Source of the DNA: Mesonia aquimarina
Lineage (GTDB): Bacteria; Bacteroidota; Bacteroidia; Flavobacteriales; Flavobacteriaceae
Direction: 5' to 3'
NCBI RefSeq assembly: GCF_003667275.1
Contig: NZ_RCNV01000013.1
Coordinates: 1 to 64,000, forward strand
Length of the DNA stretch: 64,000 nucleotides
This document shows, piece after piece, positions 35,539 through 42,997 of the stretch. Position 1 is the first letter of the stretch. Each line of letters opens with the position of its first letter. Position numbers and translations under genes: made by a program. Below the pieces are notes generated by a model. The model ran no database searches. It was not told where the DNA came from and saw nothing but the letters and a program-made list of their open reading frames with translations.

Positions 35539-36786
35539 ATGAAAAAACTTTTAATAATAGGTTATTTATGGCCAGAGCCTGCATCTTCTGCTGCAGGAAG
35601 TAGAATGATGCAGTTAATCGATTTATTTTTAGAACAAGATTGGAAAATAACCTACGCCAGCCCGGCAAGCAATAAAGAATTTTCTACAGACCTTACTGCG
35701 CTAGGAATACAGAAAAAAGAAATAAAAACCAACGACAGTTCTTTTAATGACTATTTAAAAGAAGAACAGCCTGAAGCTGTGATGTTTGACCGATTTATGA
35801 TGGAAGAGCAATTTGGTTGGCGCGTTGCAGAAAATTGCCCAAAAGCCATTCGGGTTTTAGATACCGAAGATTTACATTTCTTTAGAAATGCGCGTTACGA
35901 AGCTTTTAAAAAAGGACGTAGTTTGCAAAAATCAGATTTGCACAGCGATGAGGCTAGAAGAGAAATTGCCAGTATTTTACGATGCGATATTTCATTGATT
36001 ATTTCAGAAGCAGAAAAAGACTTATTAGTCGAGCGTTTTAAAATTAATCCAGATTTATTACTTTACATTCCGTTTTTGGTTGATAGATTGCCTTTAGAAA
36101 GTTTAGCAGAAAAGCCTTCTTTTGATAAGCGTAATGATTTTATGTTTATCGGTAATTTTTTACACGCACCAAATTGGGATGCTGTTTTATATTTAAAAAA
36201 TAATATTTGGCCGCTGATAAGAAAACAATTGCCCAAGGCAAAATTGCATATTTATGGAGCTTACGCCTCTCAGAAAGTATTACAATTACAAAATAAAAGA
36301 CAAGGTTTTTTGGTTGAAGGTAGAACAGAGAATCCGGCTGAGAATTTTGAGAAAGCAAAAATTTTATTAGCGCCGCTTCGTTTTGGAGCAGGAATTAAAG
36401 GCAAGTTTATAGAGGCTATGATTGCCGGTACGCCTAGCGTAACAACCACAATTGGTGCTGAAGGAATTTGTGGAATTAATCCCTGGAATGGGGAGATTGC
36501 TAACGAAGATCAAGCCATTGCAGATGCCGCAGTTACTTTATATAATCAAGAAAAACGCTGGACAAAAGCACAACAATTTGGGTTTAGAATTTTAAATAAA
36601 CGTTTTCAGAAAGAAACTTTTGCAGGTTTACTTTTTGAAAAAATGACCTACTTAGAAAATAATCTTGAAAATCATCGCTCCAAAAATTTTATGGGTTCTA
36701 TGTTGATGCATCACACCTTAAAAAGCACAAAATATATGGCCTTGTGGATTGAAGCAAAAAATAAATTGGCCGATAAAAAACAATAA
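35539..36786 (+). CDS. Glycosyltransferase (GT-B, GT4-like)
   Basis: 415 residues with a GT-B layout. The N-terminal domain has LLIIGYLWPEPASSAAGSRM (4-23). The C-terminal domain begins near 200 (FMFIGNFLHAPNW), with APLRFGAGIKGKFIEAMIAG near 274-293, where the E-x7-E-like acidic and small residues bind the sugar nucleotide. It follows the divergent sigma factor gene after 78 bases and precedes hemW by 2 bases. Acceptor and sugar are unknown; a surface polysaccharide or glycoprotein role is likely. Confidence 0.85.
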   Translation: MKKLLIIGYLWPEPASSAAGSRMMQLIDLFLEQDWKITYASPASNKEFSTDLTALGIQKKEIKTNDSSFNDYLKEEQPEAVMFDRFMMEEQFGWRVAENCPKAIRVLDTEDLHFFRNARYEAFKKGRSLQKSDLHSDEARREIASILRCDISLIISEAEKDLLVERFKINPDLLLYIPFLVDRLPLESLAEKPSFDKRNDFMFIGNFLHAPNWDAVLYLKNNIWPLIRKQLPKAKLHIYGAYASQKVLQLQNKRQGFLVEGRTENPAENFEKAKILLAPLRFGAGIKGKFIEAMIAGTPSVTTTIGAEGICGINPWNGEIANEDQAIADAAVTLYNQEKRWTKAQQFGFRILNKRFQKETFAGLLFEKMTYLENNLENHRSKNFMGSMLMHHTLKSTKYMALWIEAKNKLADKKQ

Positions 36787-36788
36787 TA

Positions 36789-37913
36789 ATGGCTGGTATT
36801 TATATTCATATTCCGTTTTGTAAGCAAGCTTGTTTTTATTGCGATTTTCATTTTTCTACATCCATGAAAAAGAAAAATTCGCTGGTAAATGCGCTCTGTC
36901 ACGAAATGTATTTGCGAAAATCCACTATTACAGAACCGGTAGAAACTATTTATTTTGGAGGTGGAACACCAAGTTTATTAACATCAGCAGAACTTGAACA
37001 GCTTTTTAATTGTATAGATGAATTATTTCAGGTTCAAGAAAACGCAGAAATTACATTAGAAGCCAATCCTGATGATCTTACTGAAGAAAAATTGATTCAA
37101 CTTTCAGCTTCAAAAATTAATCGCTTAAGTATTGGTGTGCAATCTTTTTTTCAAGAAGATTTAGTACTAATGAATCGTGCACATAATTCAACTGAAGCCT
37201 TAAACGCAATTCAATCAGCTAAAAAATATTTCAACAATATTTCAATCGACTTAATTTACGGAATTCCAGATATGAGTTTAGCGCAATGGAAAAAGAATCT
37301 GGCTATGACATTAGATTTAGAAATTCCGCATGTTTCTAGCTATGCGCTAACAGTAGAGCCTAATACCGCTTTAAAAAGCATGATAGAAAAAGGTAAGATA
37401 AAGCCGGTAGATGAAGACAAAGCAAAGCAACATTTTGATGTTTTGCAAGAAACACTTACTGAAGCTGGATTTGTAAATTATGAATTTTCAAATTTTGGAA
37501 AACCCGGTTACTTCTCTAAAAACAATACTGCTTATTGGATGGGTAAACCTTATTTAGGAATCGGTCCGTCAGCGCACAGTTTTGATGGTAAAAAACGTAG
37601 TTGGAATATAAATAATAATGCCAAATATTTAAAAGCTATTGAGCAAGATGAATTGCCATTAGAAAAAGAATATTTATCAATAACCGATCGTTATAACGAA
37701 TACGTGTTAACACGGTTAAGAACGATGTGGGGAGTTTCTGAAGAAGAAATATTATCGAATTTCGGAAAAAAATTCCTTGATTATTTTATCAAGGAATCCA
37801 AGGTTTTTTTTGAAGATAATTTATTAGAAAAAGTTGACAAAAAAATTACCATCACTTTAAAAGGGAAATTTTTAAGTGATGGAATTGCTGCTGCTTTATT
37901 TTATATTGATTAA
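36789..37913 (+). CDS. hemW: Radical SAM heme chaperone HemW
   Basis: 374 residues. The radical SAM cluster motif is C11-x3-C15-x2-C18 followed by F20 (CKQACFYCDF), as in HemW; GGGTPSLL near 57-64 and the C-terminal HemW domain (about 275-374) follow. HemW binds heme and helps insert it into respiratory enzymes; it was long annotated as an oxygen-independent coproporphyrinogen oxidase, which needs an N-terminal extension that is absent here. It is co-transcribed with the glycosyltransferase. Its TAA overlaps the stop of the convergent msrC gene in a shared TTAA. Confidence 0.92.
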   Translation: MAGIYIHIPFCKQACFYCDFHFSTSMKKKNSLVNALCHEMYLRKSTITEPVETIYFGGGTPSLLTSAELEQLFNCIDELFQVQENAEITLEANPDDLTEEKLIQLSASKINRLSIGVQSFFQEDLVLMNRAHNSTEALNAIQSAKKYFNNISIDLIYGIPDMSLAQWKKNLAMTLDLEIPHVSSYALTVEPNTALKSMIEKGKIKPVDEDKAKQHFDVLQETLTEAGFVNYEFSNFGKPGYFSKNNTAYWMGKPYLGIGPSAHSFDGKKRSWNINNNAKYLKAIEQDELPLEKEYLSITDRYNEYVLTRLRTMWGVSEEEILSNFGKKFLDYFIKESKVFFEDNLLEKVDKKITITLKGKFLSDGIAAALFYID

Positions 37914-38368
37914 CTCAGAATTTTGGCAACTTCAGCATTAATAAATTCTAAGAAAACTTCATCTTTTTCGGTAAATGGATTGATAGTGTGCGAATCGATA
38001 TCAATTTGTCCAATATTTTCGCCTTCAACAAAAAGCGGGACTACAATTTCAGCCTTTACATCGATACTGCAAGCAATATAATTATCTTGTGCTTTTACAT
38101 CGGGTACAGTAAAATTCTGGTTAGATTCCGCTACTTGTCCGCAAATTCCTTTGCCAAAAGGAATAATAACATGATCGGTATGCGCCCCGGCATAAGCTCT
38201 TAGTTTTAGCTCTTTTTTATTACCGTTTTTAAAATAAAAACCAACCCAATTATAATAATCTATATTGTCTTTCAGTAGACTGCAGATTTCATTTAATCTG
38301 TGATCTACAGAAAGTTGCTTTTTAGAAAGTATGGTTTTTATTTCTGTTTTTAATTCATCTAAATTCAT
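37910..38368 (-). CDS. msrC: Free methionine-(R)-sulfoxide reductase (GAF domain)
   Basis: 152-residue single GAF domain. C76 in GKGICGQVAES and C100 in DNYIACS are 24 apart and match two cysteines of the E. coli enzyme (C94 and C118); the EIVVPLF and DIDSHTINPF segments also match. The third E. coli cysteine (C84) is not kept. The enzyme reduces the free amino acid methionine R-sulfoxide with thioredoxin, giving protection from oxidants. It is monocistronic and convergent with hemW. Confidence 0.85.
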   Translation of the reverse strand: MNLDELKTEIKTILSKKQLSVDHRLNEICSLLKDNIDYYNWVGFYFKNGNKKELKLRAYAGAHTDHVIIPFGKGICGQVAESNQNFTVPDVKAQDNYIACSIDVKAEIVVPLFVEGENIGQIDIDSHTINPFTEKDEVFLEFINAEVAKILS

Positions 38369-38424
38369 TTCCTTTTTTTAGCAAAAGTATTTATTATTTC
38401 ACGTAAATTGGTTTTTGAATTGCA

Positions 38425-38432
38425 TAAATTTG
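38425..38432 (+). promoter_or_regulatory. Probable -7 element of the xrtF promoter
   Basis: TAAATTTG matches TAnnTTTG; a TTG is 14 bases upstream at 38408-38410. The box lies inside the longest possible xrtF frame, which argues that translation starts downstream, at the TTG at 38450. Confidence 0.45.
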
Positions 38433-38449
38433 TAGTAGACAATAATGAT

Positions 38450-38998
38450 TTGACAAAGATTTTACGAAAAAATAAAAGTGTACTTCAATTTTTAGCAATA
38501 TTTGGAGCTTGCTATCTTGTGCTTACCATTCTTTATCATTTTTATTTATCGGTTGCAAGTTCTACAAATTATTATCCAGATTTTATTACACATTTAGTAG
38601 CAGAGCAGAGTCAACAAACTATAAGTAGTTTTGGCTATCACGCTAAAATTTTACCTCATTTACAGGAAGCTTCTATGCGTTTATTTGTAAATGAAAAATA
38701 CTTAGTGCGCATTGTTGAAGGCTGTAATGCTGTTAGCGTACTTATTTTATTCAGTTCTTTTGTGTTAGCCTTTCATGGAAGTTTAAAAAAAACCATTCTA
38801 TTTTTATTAGGAGGTAGCGTATTAATTTATAGTTTAAACATTTTTAGAATTGCTTTATTAGCTATTGGGATTTATAATTACCCGAACTATCAAGAATTAC
38901 TACACGGAACGGTTTTTCCAGTAATAATTTATGGAGCAGTTTTTTTGCTTTGGATATTTTGGGTGAGAATTGTTTCTAAAAAAACACCGCATGCGTAA
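38450..38998 (+). CDS. xrtF: Exosortase family protein XrtF
   Basis: Integral membrane cysteine protease/transpeptidase of the exosortase family, Flavobacteriia type F. Numbered from TTG 38450 (182 residues), the catalytic triad is C92 in VEGCNAVS, R133 in NIFRIALL and H152 in LLHGTVFP, each next to a membrane segment, as in all exosortases. The start is uncertain: the frame opens at TTG 38408, but a -7 box lies inside it, no ATG exists, and the TTG at 38450 gives the usual short N-terminus before the first membrane helix. Its partner gene overlaps it by 8 bases. No substrate with a matching sorting signal is seen nearby. Confidence 0.85.
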   Translation: MTKILRKNKSVLQFLAIFGACYLVLTILYHFYLSVASSTNYYPDFITHLVAEQSQQTISSFGYHAKILPHLQEASMRLFVNEKYLVRIVEGCNAVSVLILFSSFVLAFHGSLKKTILFLLGGSVLIYSLNIFRIALLAIGIYNYPNYQELLHGTVFPVIIYGAVFLLWIFWVRIVSKKTPHA

Positions 38999-39428
38999 TT
39001 GGATTAAAATTTTATTGATATTACTCCTATTTGGATGTTTAGCGCTGATCCGTTTTTTTGAAAGTGAATTATTTTTTGATCCGTTTATAGAATTTTATAA
39101 AGGAAATTACCAAACCGCAACACCACCAGAAATTGATGTTTTTTTAGTTACGCTAAATACGTTATTTCGCTTTCTGTTGAATAGTATAATTTCTTTACTA
39201 ATTCTTTGGATAGCTTTTAAAAAGAGAGAAGTGATAAAATTTTCTAGCTTTTTGTTTGCGATTTTTGGTGCAATTTTATTTATAATTTTTCTTTACTTAT
39301 TATTTAATTTAAACAAAGTCGATTATTTTTTACTGTTCTATGTGCGTCGTTTTCTAATACAACCGGTTTTAATTTTGTTACTAATTCCCGCCTTTTATTA
39401 CCAGCAATATTTAAAAAAAGCCGATTAA
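38991..39428 (+). CDS. Exosortase F system-associated membrane protein
   Basis: 145 residues with about four hydrophobic helices (LLILLLFGCLALI near 8-20, a second near 60-75, a third near 85-110 and a fourth near 125-140). It matches the small membrane protein that habitually follows xrtF in Flavobacteriia. The ATG at 38991 overlaps the xrtF stop by 8 bases in a different frame, indicating coupled translation. A longer TTG start at 38970 is possible but unneeded. Its role is unknown; constant pairing suggests it helps the exosortase. Confidence 0.8.
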   Translation: MRNWIKILLILLLFGCLALIRFFESELFFDPFIEFYKGNYQTATPPEIDVFLVTLNTLFRFLLNSIISLLILWIAFKKREVIKFSSFLFAIFGAILFIIFLYLLFNLNKVDYFLLFYVRRFLIQPVLILLLIPAFYYQQYLKKAD

Positions 39429-39442
39429 AAAACCGGCTTTAT
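39417..39442 (+). terminator. Weak terminator after the xrtF pair
   Basis: AAAGCCG (39417-39423) pairs with CGGCTTT (39434-39440) and is followed by AT-rich sequence. It lies across the stop codon, in the gap to the convergent lipoprotein gene. Confidence 0.5.
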
Positions 39443-39461
39443 ATTTTACGAAAAATGAAGA

Positions 39462-39740
39462 TTAGTGATTATGACCTTCGTGATCATCATGAGTTTCTTC
39501 TTCCATTTCTTCGTCAGCTTCATCAGCAGCATCTTCAACTTTATCGGCTCCTTTTTCTATAGCTTCTCCGGTTTCTTCTACACCTTCTTCTATAGCATCG
39601 CCAGTTTTCTCTGCAGCGTCCTCAATGTCTTCGCCAACAGCTTCAACAGCTTCTTCAGTTTTTTCTTTTGTAGTTTCTCGGCAAGATGTTGTTGCTAAGA
39701 CTAATGAAAGAGCAGCAAAGCTCAACATTATTTTTTTCAT
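39462..39740 (-). CDS. Small acidic hendecad-repeat lipoprotein, His-rich C-terminus
   Basis: 92 residues. A lipoprotein signal ends in LATTSC (C20). The mature part is very acidic and alpha-helical, with 11-residue units such as EKTGDAIEEGV, EETGEAIEKGA and DKVEDAADEAD, and ends HDDHEGHNH, a likely metal-binding tail. Eleven-residue repeats form amphipathic helices that lie on membranes or make loose coiled coils, as in LEA-type stress proteins. It is the last of three related genes on this strand; the middle one ends in its own terminator. Function unknown. Confidence 0.8.
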   Translation of the reverse strand: MKKIMLSFAALSLVLATTSCRETTKEKTEEAVEAVGEDIEDAAEKTGDAIEEGVEETGEAIEKGADKVEDAADEADEEMEEETHDDHEGHNH

Positions 39741-39800
39741 AATAGGTTATTTTAAAATTTTAAGGGATAAAAATACTCATTTTTTTAACTCCTTAACAAG

Positions 39801-39838
39801 AAAAAGGTCTTTTTCAAACGTAGAAAAAGACCTTTTTT
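39801..39838 (-). terminator. Terminator between lipoprotein genes
   Basis: A perfect 15-bp stem, AAAAAGGTCTTTTTC (39801-39815) with GAAAAAGACCTTTTT (39823-39837), loop AAACGTA. The symmetric U-runs would work on both strands; on the minus strand it ends the transcript of the gene at 39861-40112. Confidence 0.9.
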
Positions 39839-39860
39839 ATTTTAAGGAAAGACTGACGTT

Positions 39861-40112
39861 TTATAAATCGTCGTTTCCGCCCATTCCAGTATTTTCTTCT
39901 ACTTCATCAGCACCTTCCTCAGCAGCGTCGCCAACGTCTTCAGCAGCATCTTCTACAGCATCACCTGTGTCTTCTGCGGCATCTTCGATAGCGTCTCCGG
40001 TATCGTCTGCAGCTTCTTCCATATCATCAGTTTTCTTTTCTTCGTTTCTGCAAGAAGTAAAGGCTGTACTGAATGCAAAAAGCATTGCCAGCATTACAAT
40101 TGATTTTTTCAT
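39861..40112 (-). CDS. Small acidic hendecad-repeat lipoprotein
   Basis: 83 residues. A lipoprotein signal ends in STAFTSC (C21). The mature chain is nearly all Asp, Glu and Ala, with clear 11-residue repeats: DTGDAIEDAAE, DTGDAVEDAAE, DVGDAAEEGAD. It shares the signal type, the CR motif after lipidation (SCRNE; SCRET and SCREE in its neighbours) and the repeat with the gene at 39462, so the two are duplicates. The repeat DNA is GC-rich compared with its surroundings. It probably sits on the inner leaflet of the outer membrane. Function unknown. Confidence 0.8.
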   Translation of the reverse strand: MKKSIVMLAMLFAFSTAFTSCRNEEKKTDDMEEAADDTGDAIEDAAEDTGDAVEDAAEDVGDAAEEGADEVEENTGMGGNDDL

Positions 40113-40139
40113 AATGTTATTTTTATAGTTTAGGGTTTA

Positions 40140-40361
40140 TTATTTGTCGTCTCCAATCTTATCGATTTCTTCGTTCACTTCTTTGTCAACTTCATTATCG
40201 ATTTTTTCGCCGGTACGTTCTAAAATTCCTTTTTCTTCTTTGGTTTCTTTTTCAACCTCAACTTCTTTAACCACCTCTTTTGTTTTGGTTTCCTCTCTAC
40301 AAGATGTGGTAAAAGCTAAAGCTAAAAAGGTTAGGCAAATACCTAGGCTAAATTTTTTCAT
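40140..40361 (-). CDS. Small charged lipoprotein
   Basis: 73 residues. The lipoprotein signal ends in AFTTSC (C21) followed by REET, like its two neighbours. The mature part is an alternating Lys/Glu/Val stretch (KEVVKEVEVEKETKEEKG) and then ERTGEKIDNEVDKEVNEEIDK, a helical segment with the same (T/D)GxxI spacing as the acidic paralogues but without exact 11-residue repeats. The three genes share orientation and are spaced 27 and 120 bases apart. It is likely a divergent member of the same family. Function unknown. Confidence 0.75.
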   Translation of the reverse strand: MKKFSLGICLTFLALAFTTSCREETKTKEVVKEVEVEKETKEEKGILERTGEKIDNEVDKEVNEEIDKIGDDK

Positions 40362-40463
40362 AACTTTTTCAATTAATGTTAATTAATGGGCTAAATTATA
40401 ATATTTACCAAGGCTTTAATAGATAGAATTGATAAATTTTTATTAAAATTTGTCAATAATTTG

Positions 40464-41711
40464 TTATGACTGTGAAAGTAAGTTAGAAATATGCTTTACT
40501 ATTTTTACAGTTGCTCCGGTTTGCGAATTGATAAATTCTTTAGCATTCCTGCCACTTTTTTGTCGAAAAGAATTGTCTGTAATTAATCGGTCTAAAATAA
40601 TTTGAAGGCTTTGTTGATTATCTACCGAAAATAGACCTTTTTGTTTTTGCAGAGCAATTGCTTCCGGAAAATTCAGGTAATTTTTACCAATAACAATTGG
40701 CACTCCAAATGTAGCGGGCTCTAGAATATTGTGCAATCCTGTTGTGCCCATTGCTCCACCAACATAGGCAATTGTTGCGTAAGAATATGCTTTTGTTAAT
40801 AAACCAATAGTGTCTAATATAAATACTTGCGCTTCTTTTAAATTCTGATTTTCGTATTCACTAAAACGGATACTTTTTGCAGTGAGTTTTTTTTGTAAAG
40901 CTTTTATTTTTACGGAATTTATTTGATGTGGCGCAATAACAAATTTTACATCTTTTGAAGTGTTGTTGATGTAAGAAACTAGTATTTCTTCATCTTCAGG
41001 CCAAGTACTTCCGCAAATAACGCATGTTTTTTGATCTTTAAAGTTATCTAAAAAAGTTAACTCATTTTTTTGATCAAGTTGTCTACTTACACGGTCAAAA
41101 CGGGTATCGCCGCTCACGCTTACATTCTTAAAACCAAAAGTGTTCAACAGTTTTTTTGAATTTTCTTCCTGAACAAATAAATGTTGAAAAGTATGTAAAG
41201 CCTTCAGCATAAATTTTCCATAGGCTTTAAAATAGATTTGATTTTTCCTAAAAACGCCCGAAACCAAAATAGAATTGACTGATTTTTTTTGAAGTTCAAA
41301 AAGTAAATTCGGCCAAATTTCATATTTAATAAATAGGGCTATTTCAGGCTGAACGATTTCTACAAATTTTTTGGCATTACTTTTTGTATCTAAAGGAAGG
41401 TAGGTAACAACATCTGCTAACGCAGAGTTTTTTTTGATTTCATAACCCGATGGTGAAAAAAATGTGATTAAAATCTGATGTTCAGGAAAATTTTCTTTTA
41501 GTTTTTCTAAAACCGGAACGCCTTGTTCATATTCTCCCAAGGATGCAGCATGCATCCAAATAACAGGCTTTTTTTTGCCTACTTTTTCCTCTAAAATGCT
41601 AAAACTCTTTTTTCTTCCTTGATAAAATAATTTCATCTTCGGATTAAAAAGTGCGATTAGTGGTAGTAACTTTTCAAAAAGTGTAATTAATATTGAGTAA
41701 AGTGTACGCAA
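40464..41711 (-). CDS. waaA: 3-deoxy-D-manno-octulosonic acid (Kdo) transferase
   Basis: Adds Kdo to lipid A precursor at the inner membrane. The 415-residue GT-B protein starts with a membrane-anchor helix (LYSILITLFEKLLPLIALF) and has the WMHAASLGEYEQ segment near 51-62 with the catalytic glutamate, ILITFFSPSGYE, and the C-terminal VGGAMGTTGLHNILEPATFG block. The start codon is TTG at 41711; the family begins just there and no ATG is closer than residue 26. It is monocistronic, divergent from the DegT aminotransferase. One enzyme may add one or two Kdo; this cannot be read here. Confidence 0.93.
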   Translation of the reverse strand: MRTLYSILITLFEKLLPLIALFNPKMKLFYQGRKKSFSILEEKVGKKKPVIWMHAASLGEYEQGVPVLEKLKENFPEHQILITFFSPSGYEIKKNSALADVVTYLPLDTKSNAKKFVEIVQPEIALFIKYEIWPNLLFELQKKSVNSILVSGVFRKNQIYFKAYGKFMLKALHTFQHLFVQEENSKKLLNTFGFKNVSVSGDTRFDRVSRQLDQKNELTFLDNFKDQKTCVICGSTWPEDEEILVSYINNTSKDVKFVIAPHQINSVKIKALQKKLTAKSIRFSEYENQNLKEAQVFILDTIGLLTKAYSYATIAYVGGAMGTTGLHNILEPATFGVPIVIGKNYLNFPEAIALQKQKGLFSVDNQQSLQIILDRLITDNSFRQKSGRNAKEFINSQTGATVKIVKHISNLLSQS

Positions 41712-41803
41712 GCTTTTTTAATTTTTGCTAAAATACGTTATTCTCTAAAATTGAATTGTTGTTAGAACCGATATTTCGTATTTTCGTAGTTCAATAAAAT
41801 TAT

Positions 41804-42931
41804 ATGAGAAAGATACAAATGGTTGATCTAAAAGGGCAATACCAAGGAATAAAAGACCAGGTAAACGCTTCTTTTCAAGATGTTTTAGAAAATACTAGCT
41901 TTATAAATGGGCCAGAAGTACATAATTTTCAAGCAGAATTAGAACATTATTTAGGTGCAAAACACGTAATTCCCTGTGCTAACGGAACTGACGCTTTGCA
42001 AATTGCCATGATGGGTTTAGGCTTAAAGCCCGGTGATGAGGTGATTACGGCAGATTTTACTTTTGCAGCTACTGTAGAGGTAATTGCGTTGTTAGGCTTG
42101 ACTCCGGTTTTGGTAGATGTTGATAAAGAAAGTTTTAATATAGATCCTGCCGCGGTAAAAAAGGCAATAACTCCAAAAACTAAAGCAATTGTCCCGGTAC
42201 ATTTATTTGGACAAAGCGCTAATATGGATGAAATTCTTGCTATAGCTGAAGCACATAAATTATTTGTTATAGAAGATAATGCACAAGCCATTGGTTCAAA
42301 TTATCATTTTAAAGATGGTAGCATTAAAAAAGCCGGTGTAATTGGTGATATTGGAACAACTTCTTTTTTTCCTTCAAAAAATTTAGGCTGCTATGGTGAT
42401 GGCGGTGCATTATTCACAAACGATGAAAAATTAGCACATACATTAAGAGGAATTGTAAATCATGGAATGTACGAGCGTTACCATCATGATGTTGTGGGAG
42501 TAAATTCAAGATTAGATAGTTTGCAAGCAGCTGTACTTCGGGCAAAGTTGCCAAAACTAGATGATTATAATAATGCAAGAAGAACAGCCGCAAAAAAATA
42601 TTCTGCAGCACTTGAAAAAAATGAAAATTTACAAGTTCCTCAGATTTTAAATGGAGATGATACGCATGTTTTTCACCAATATTCTTTACGAGTATTGAAT
42701 GGAAAACGAGATGATTTATTGAAGCATCTACAAAGTAAAGATATTCCGTGCGGTATTTACTATCCAATTCCGCTTCACTCCCAAAAAGCCTATAAAGATA
42801 GTCGTTATAATGAGGCTGACTTTAAGAATACAAACGAGTTGGTGAAAGAAGTAATAGCTTTACCAATGCACACAGAATTAGATGATGAGCAAATTAGTTT
42901 CATTACCCAAACTATTAACGATTTTATTTAA
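41804..42931 (+). CDS. DegT/DnrJ/EryC1/StrS-family sugar aminotransferase
   Basis: 375-residue PLP enzyme that usually aminates a keto group on a nucleotide sugar for surface polysaccharide or lipopolysaccharide. The PLP lysine is K192 in FFPSKNLGCYGDGG; the family blocks NGTDALQIAMMGLGLKPGDE near 59-78, EDNAQAIGS near 159-167 and an N-terminal LKGQYQGIKDQV are present. The SxQAA block (RLDSLQAAVLRAKLP) is complete. It is monocistronic with a terminator, next to waaA, so an envelope role is likely. The exact substrate is unknown. Confidence 0.88.
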   Translation: MRKIQMVDLKGQYQGIKDQVNASFQDVLENTSFINGPEVHNFQAELEHYLGAKHVIPCANGTDALQIAMMGLGLKPGDEVITADFTFAATVEVIALLGLTPVLVDVDKESFNIDPAAVKKAITPKTKAIVPVHLFGQSANMDEILAIAEAHKLFVIEDNAQAIGSNYHFKDGSIKKAGVIGDIGTTSFFPSKNLGCYGDGGALFTNDEKLAHTLRGIVNHGMYERYHHDVVGVNSRLDSLQAAVLRAKLPKLDDYNNARRTAAKKYSAALEKNENLQVPQILNGDDTHVFHQYSLRVLNGKRDDLLKHLQSKDIPCGIYYPIPLHSQKAYKDSRYNEADFKNTNELVKEVIALPMHTELDDEQISFITQTINDFI

Positions 42932-42956
42932 AAGAATCAGTTAAAAAAAATTATAG

Positions 42957-42990
42957 AAATCCGATTATATTTAATTATGATCGGATTTTT
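42957..42990 (+). terminator. Terminator of the DegT aminotransferase gene
   Basis: AAATCCGAT (42957-42965) pairs with ATCGGATTT (42980-42988), with a T-run to 42990. It stands between convergent genes and mainly fits the plus strand. Confidence 0.75.
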
Positions 42991-42997
42991 ATGTTTT

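Noticed and set aside
36789-37913. Oxygen-independent coproporphyrinogen III oxidase (HemN)
   Set aside because: The CxxxCxxC motif is at residues 11-18 without the N-terminal extension and residues of HemN; HemW fits better.
39465-40386. Long open frames on the plus strand opposite the acidic lipoproteins (39465-39698, 39625-40128, 40144-40386)
   Set aside because: They are low-complexity Ser/Phe- or Ser/Ala-rich mirror images of the Asp/Glu/Ala repeats; the minus-strand frames have signal peptides with lipoboxes and proper terminators.
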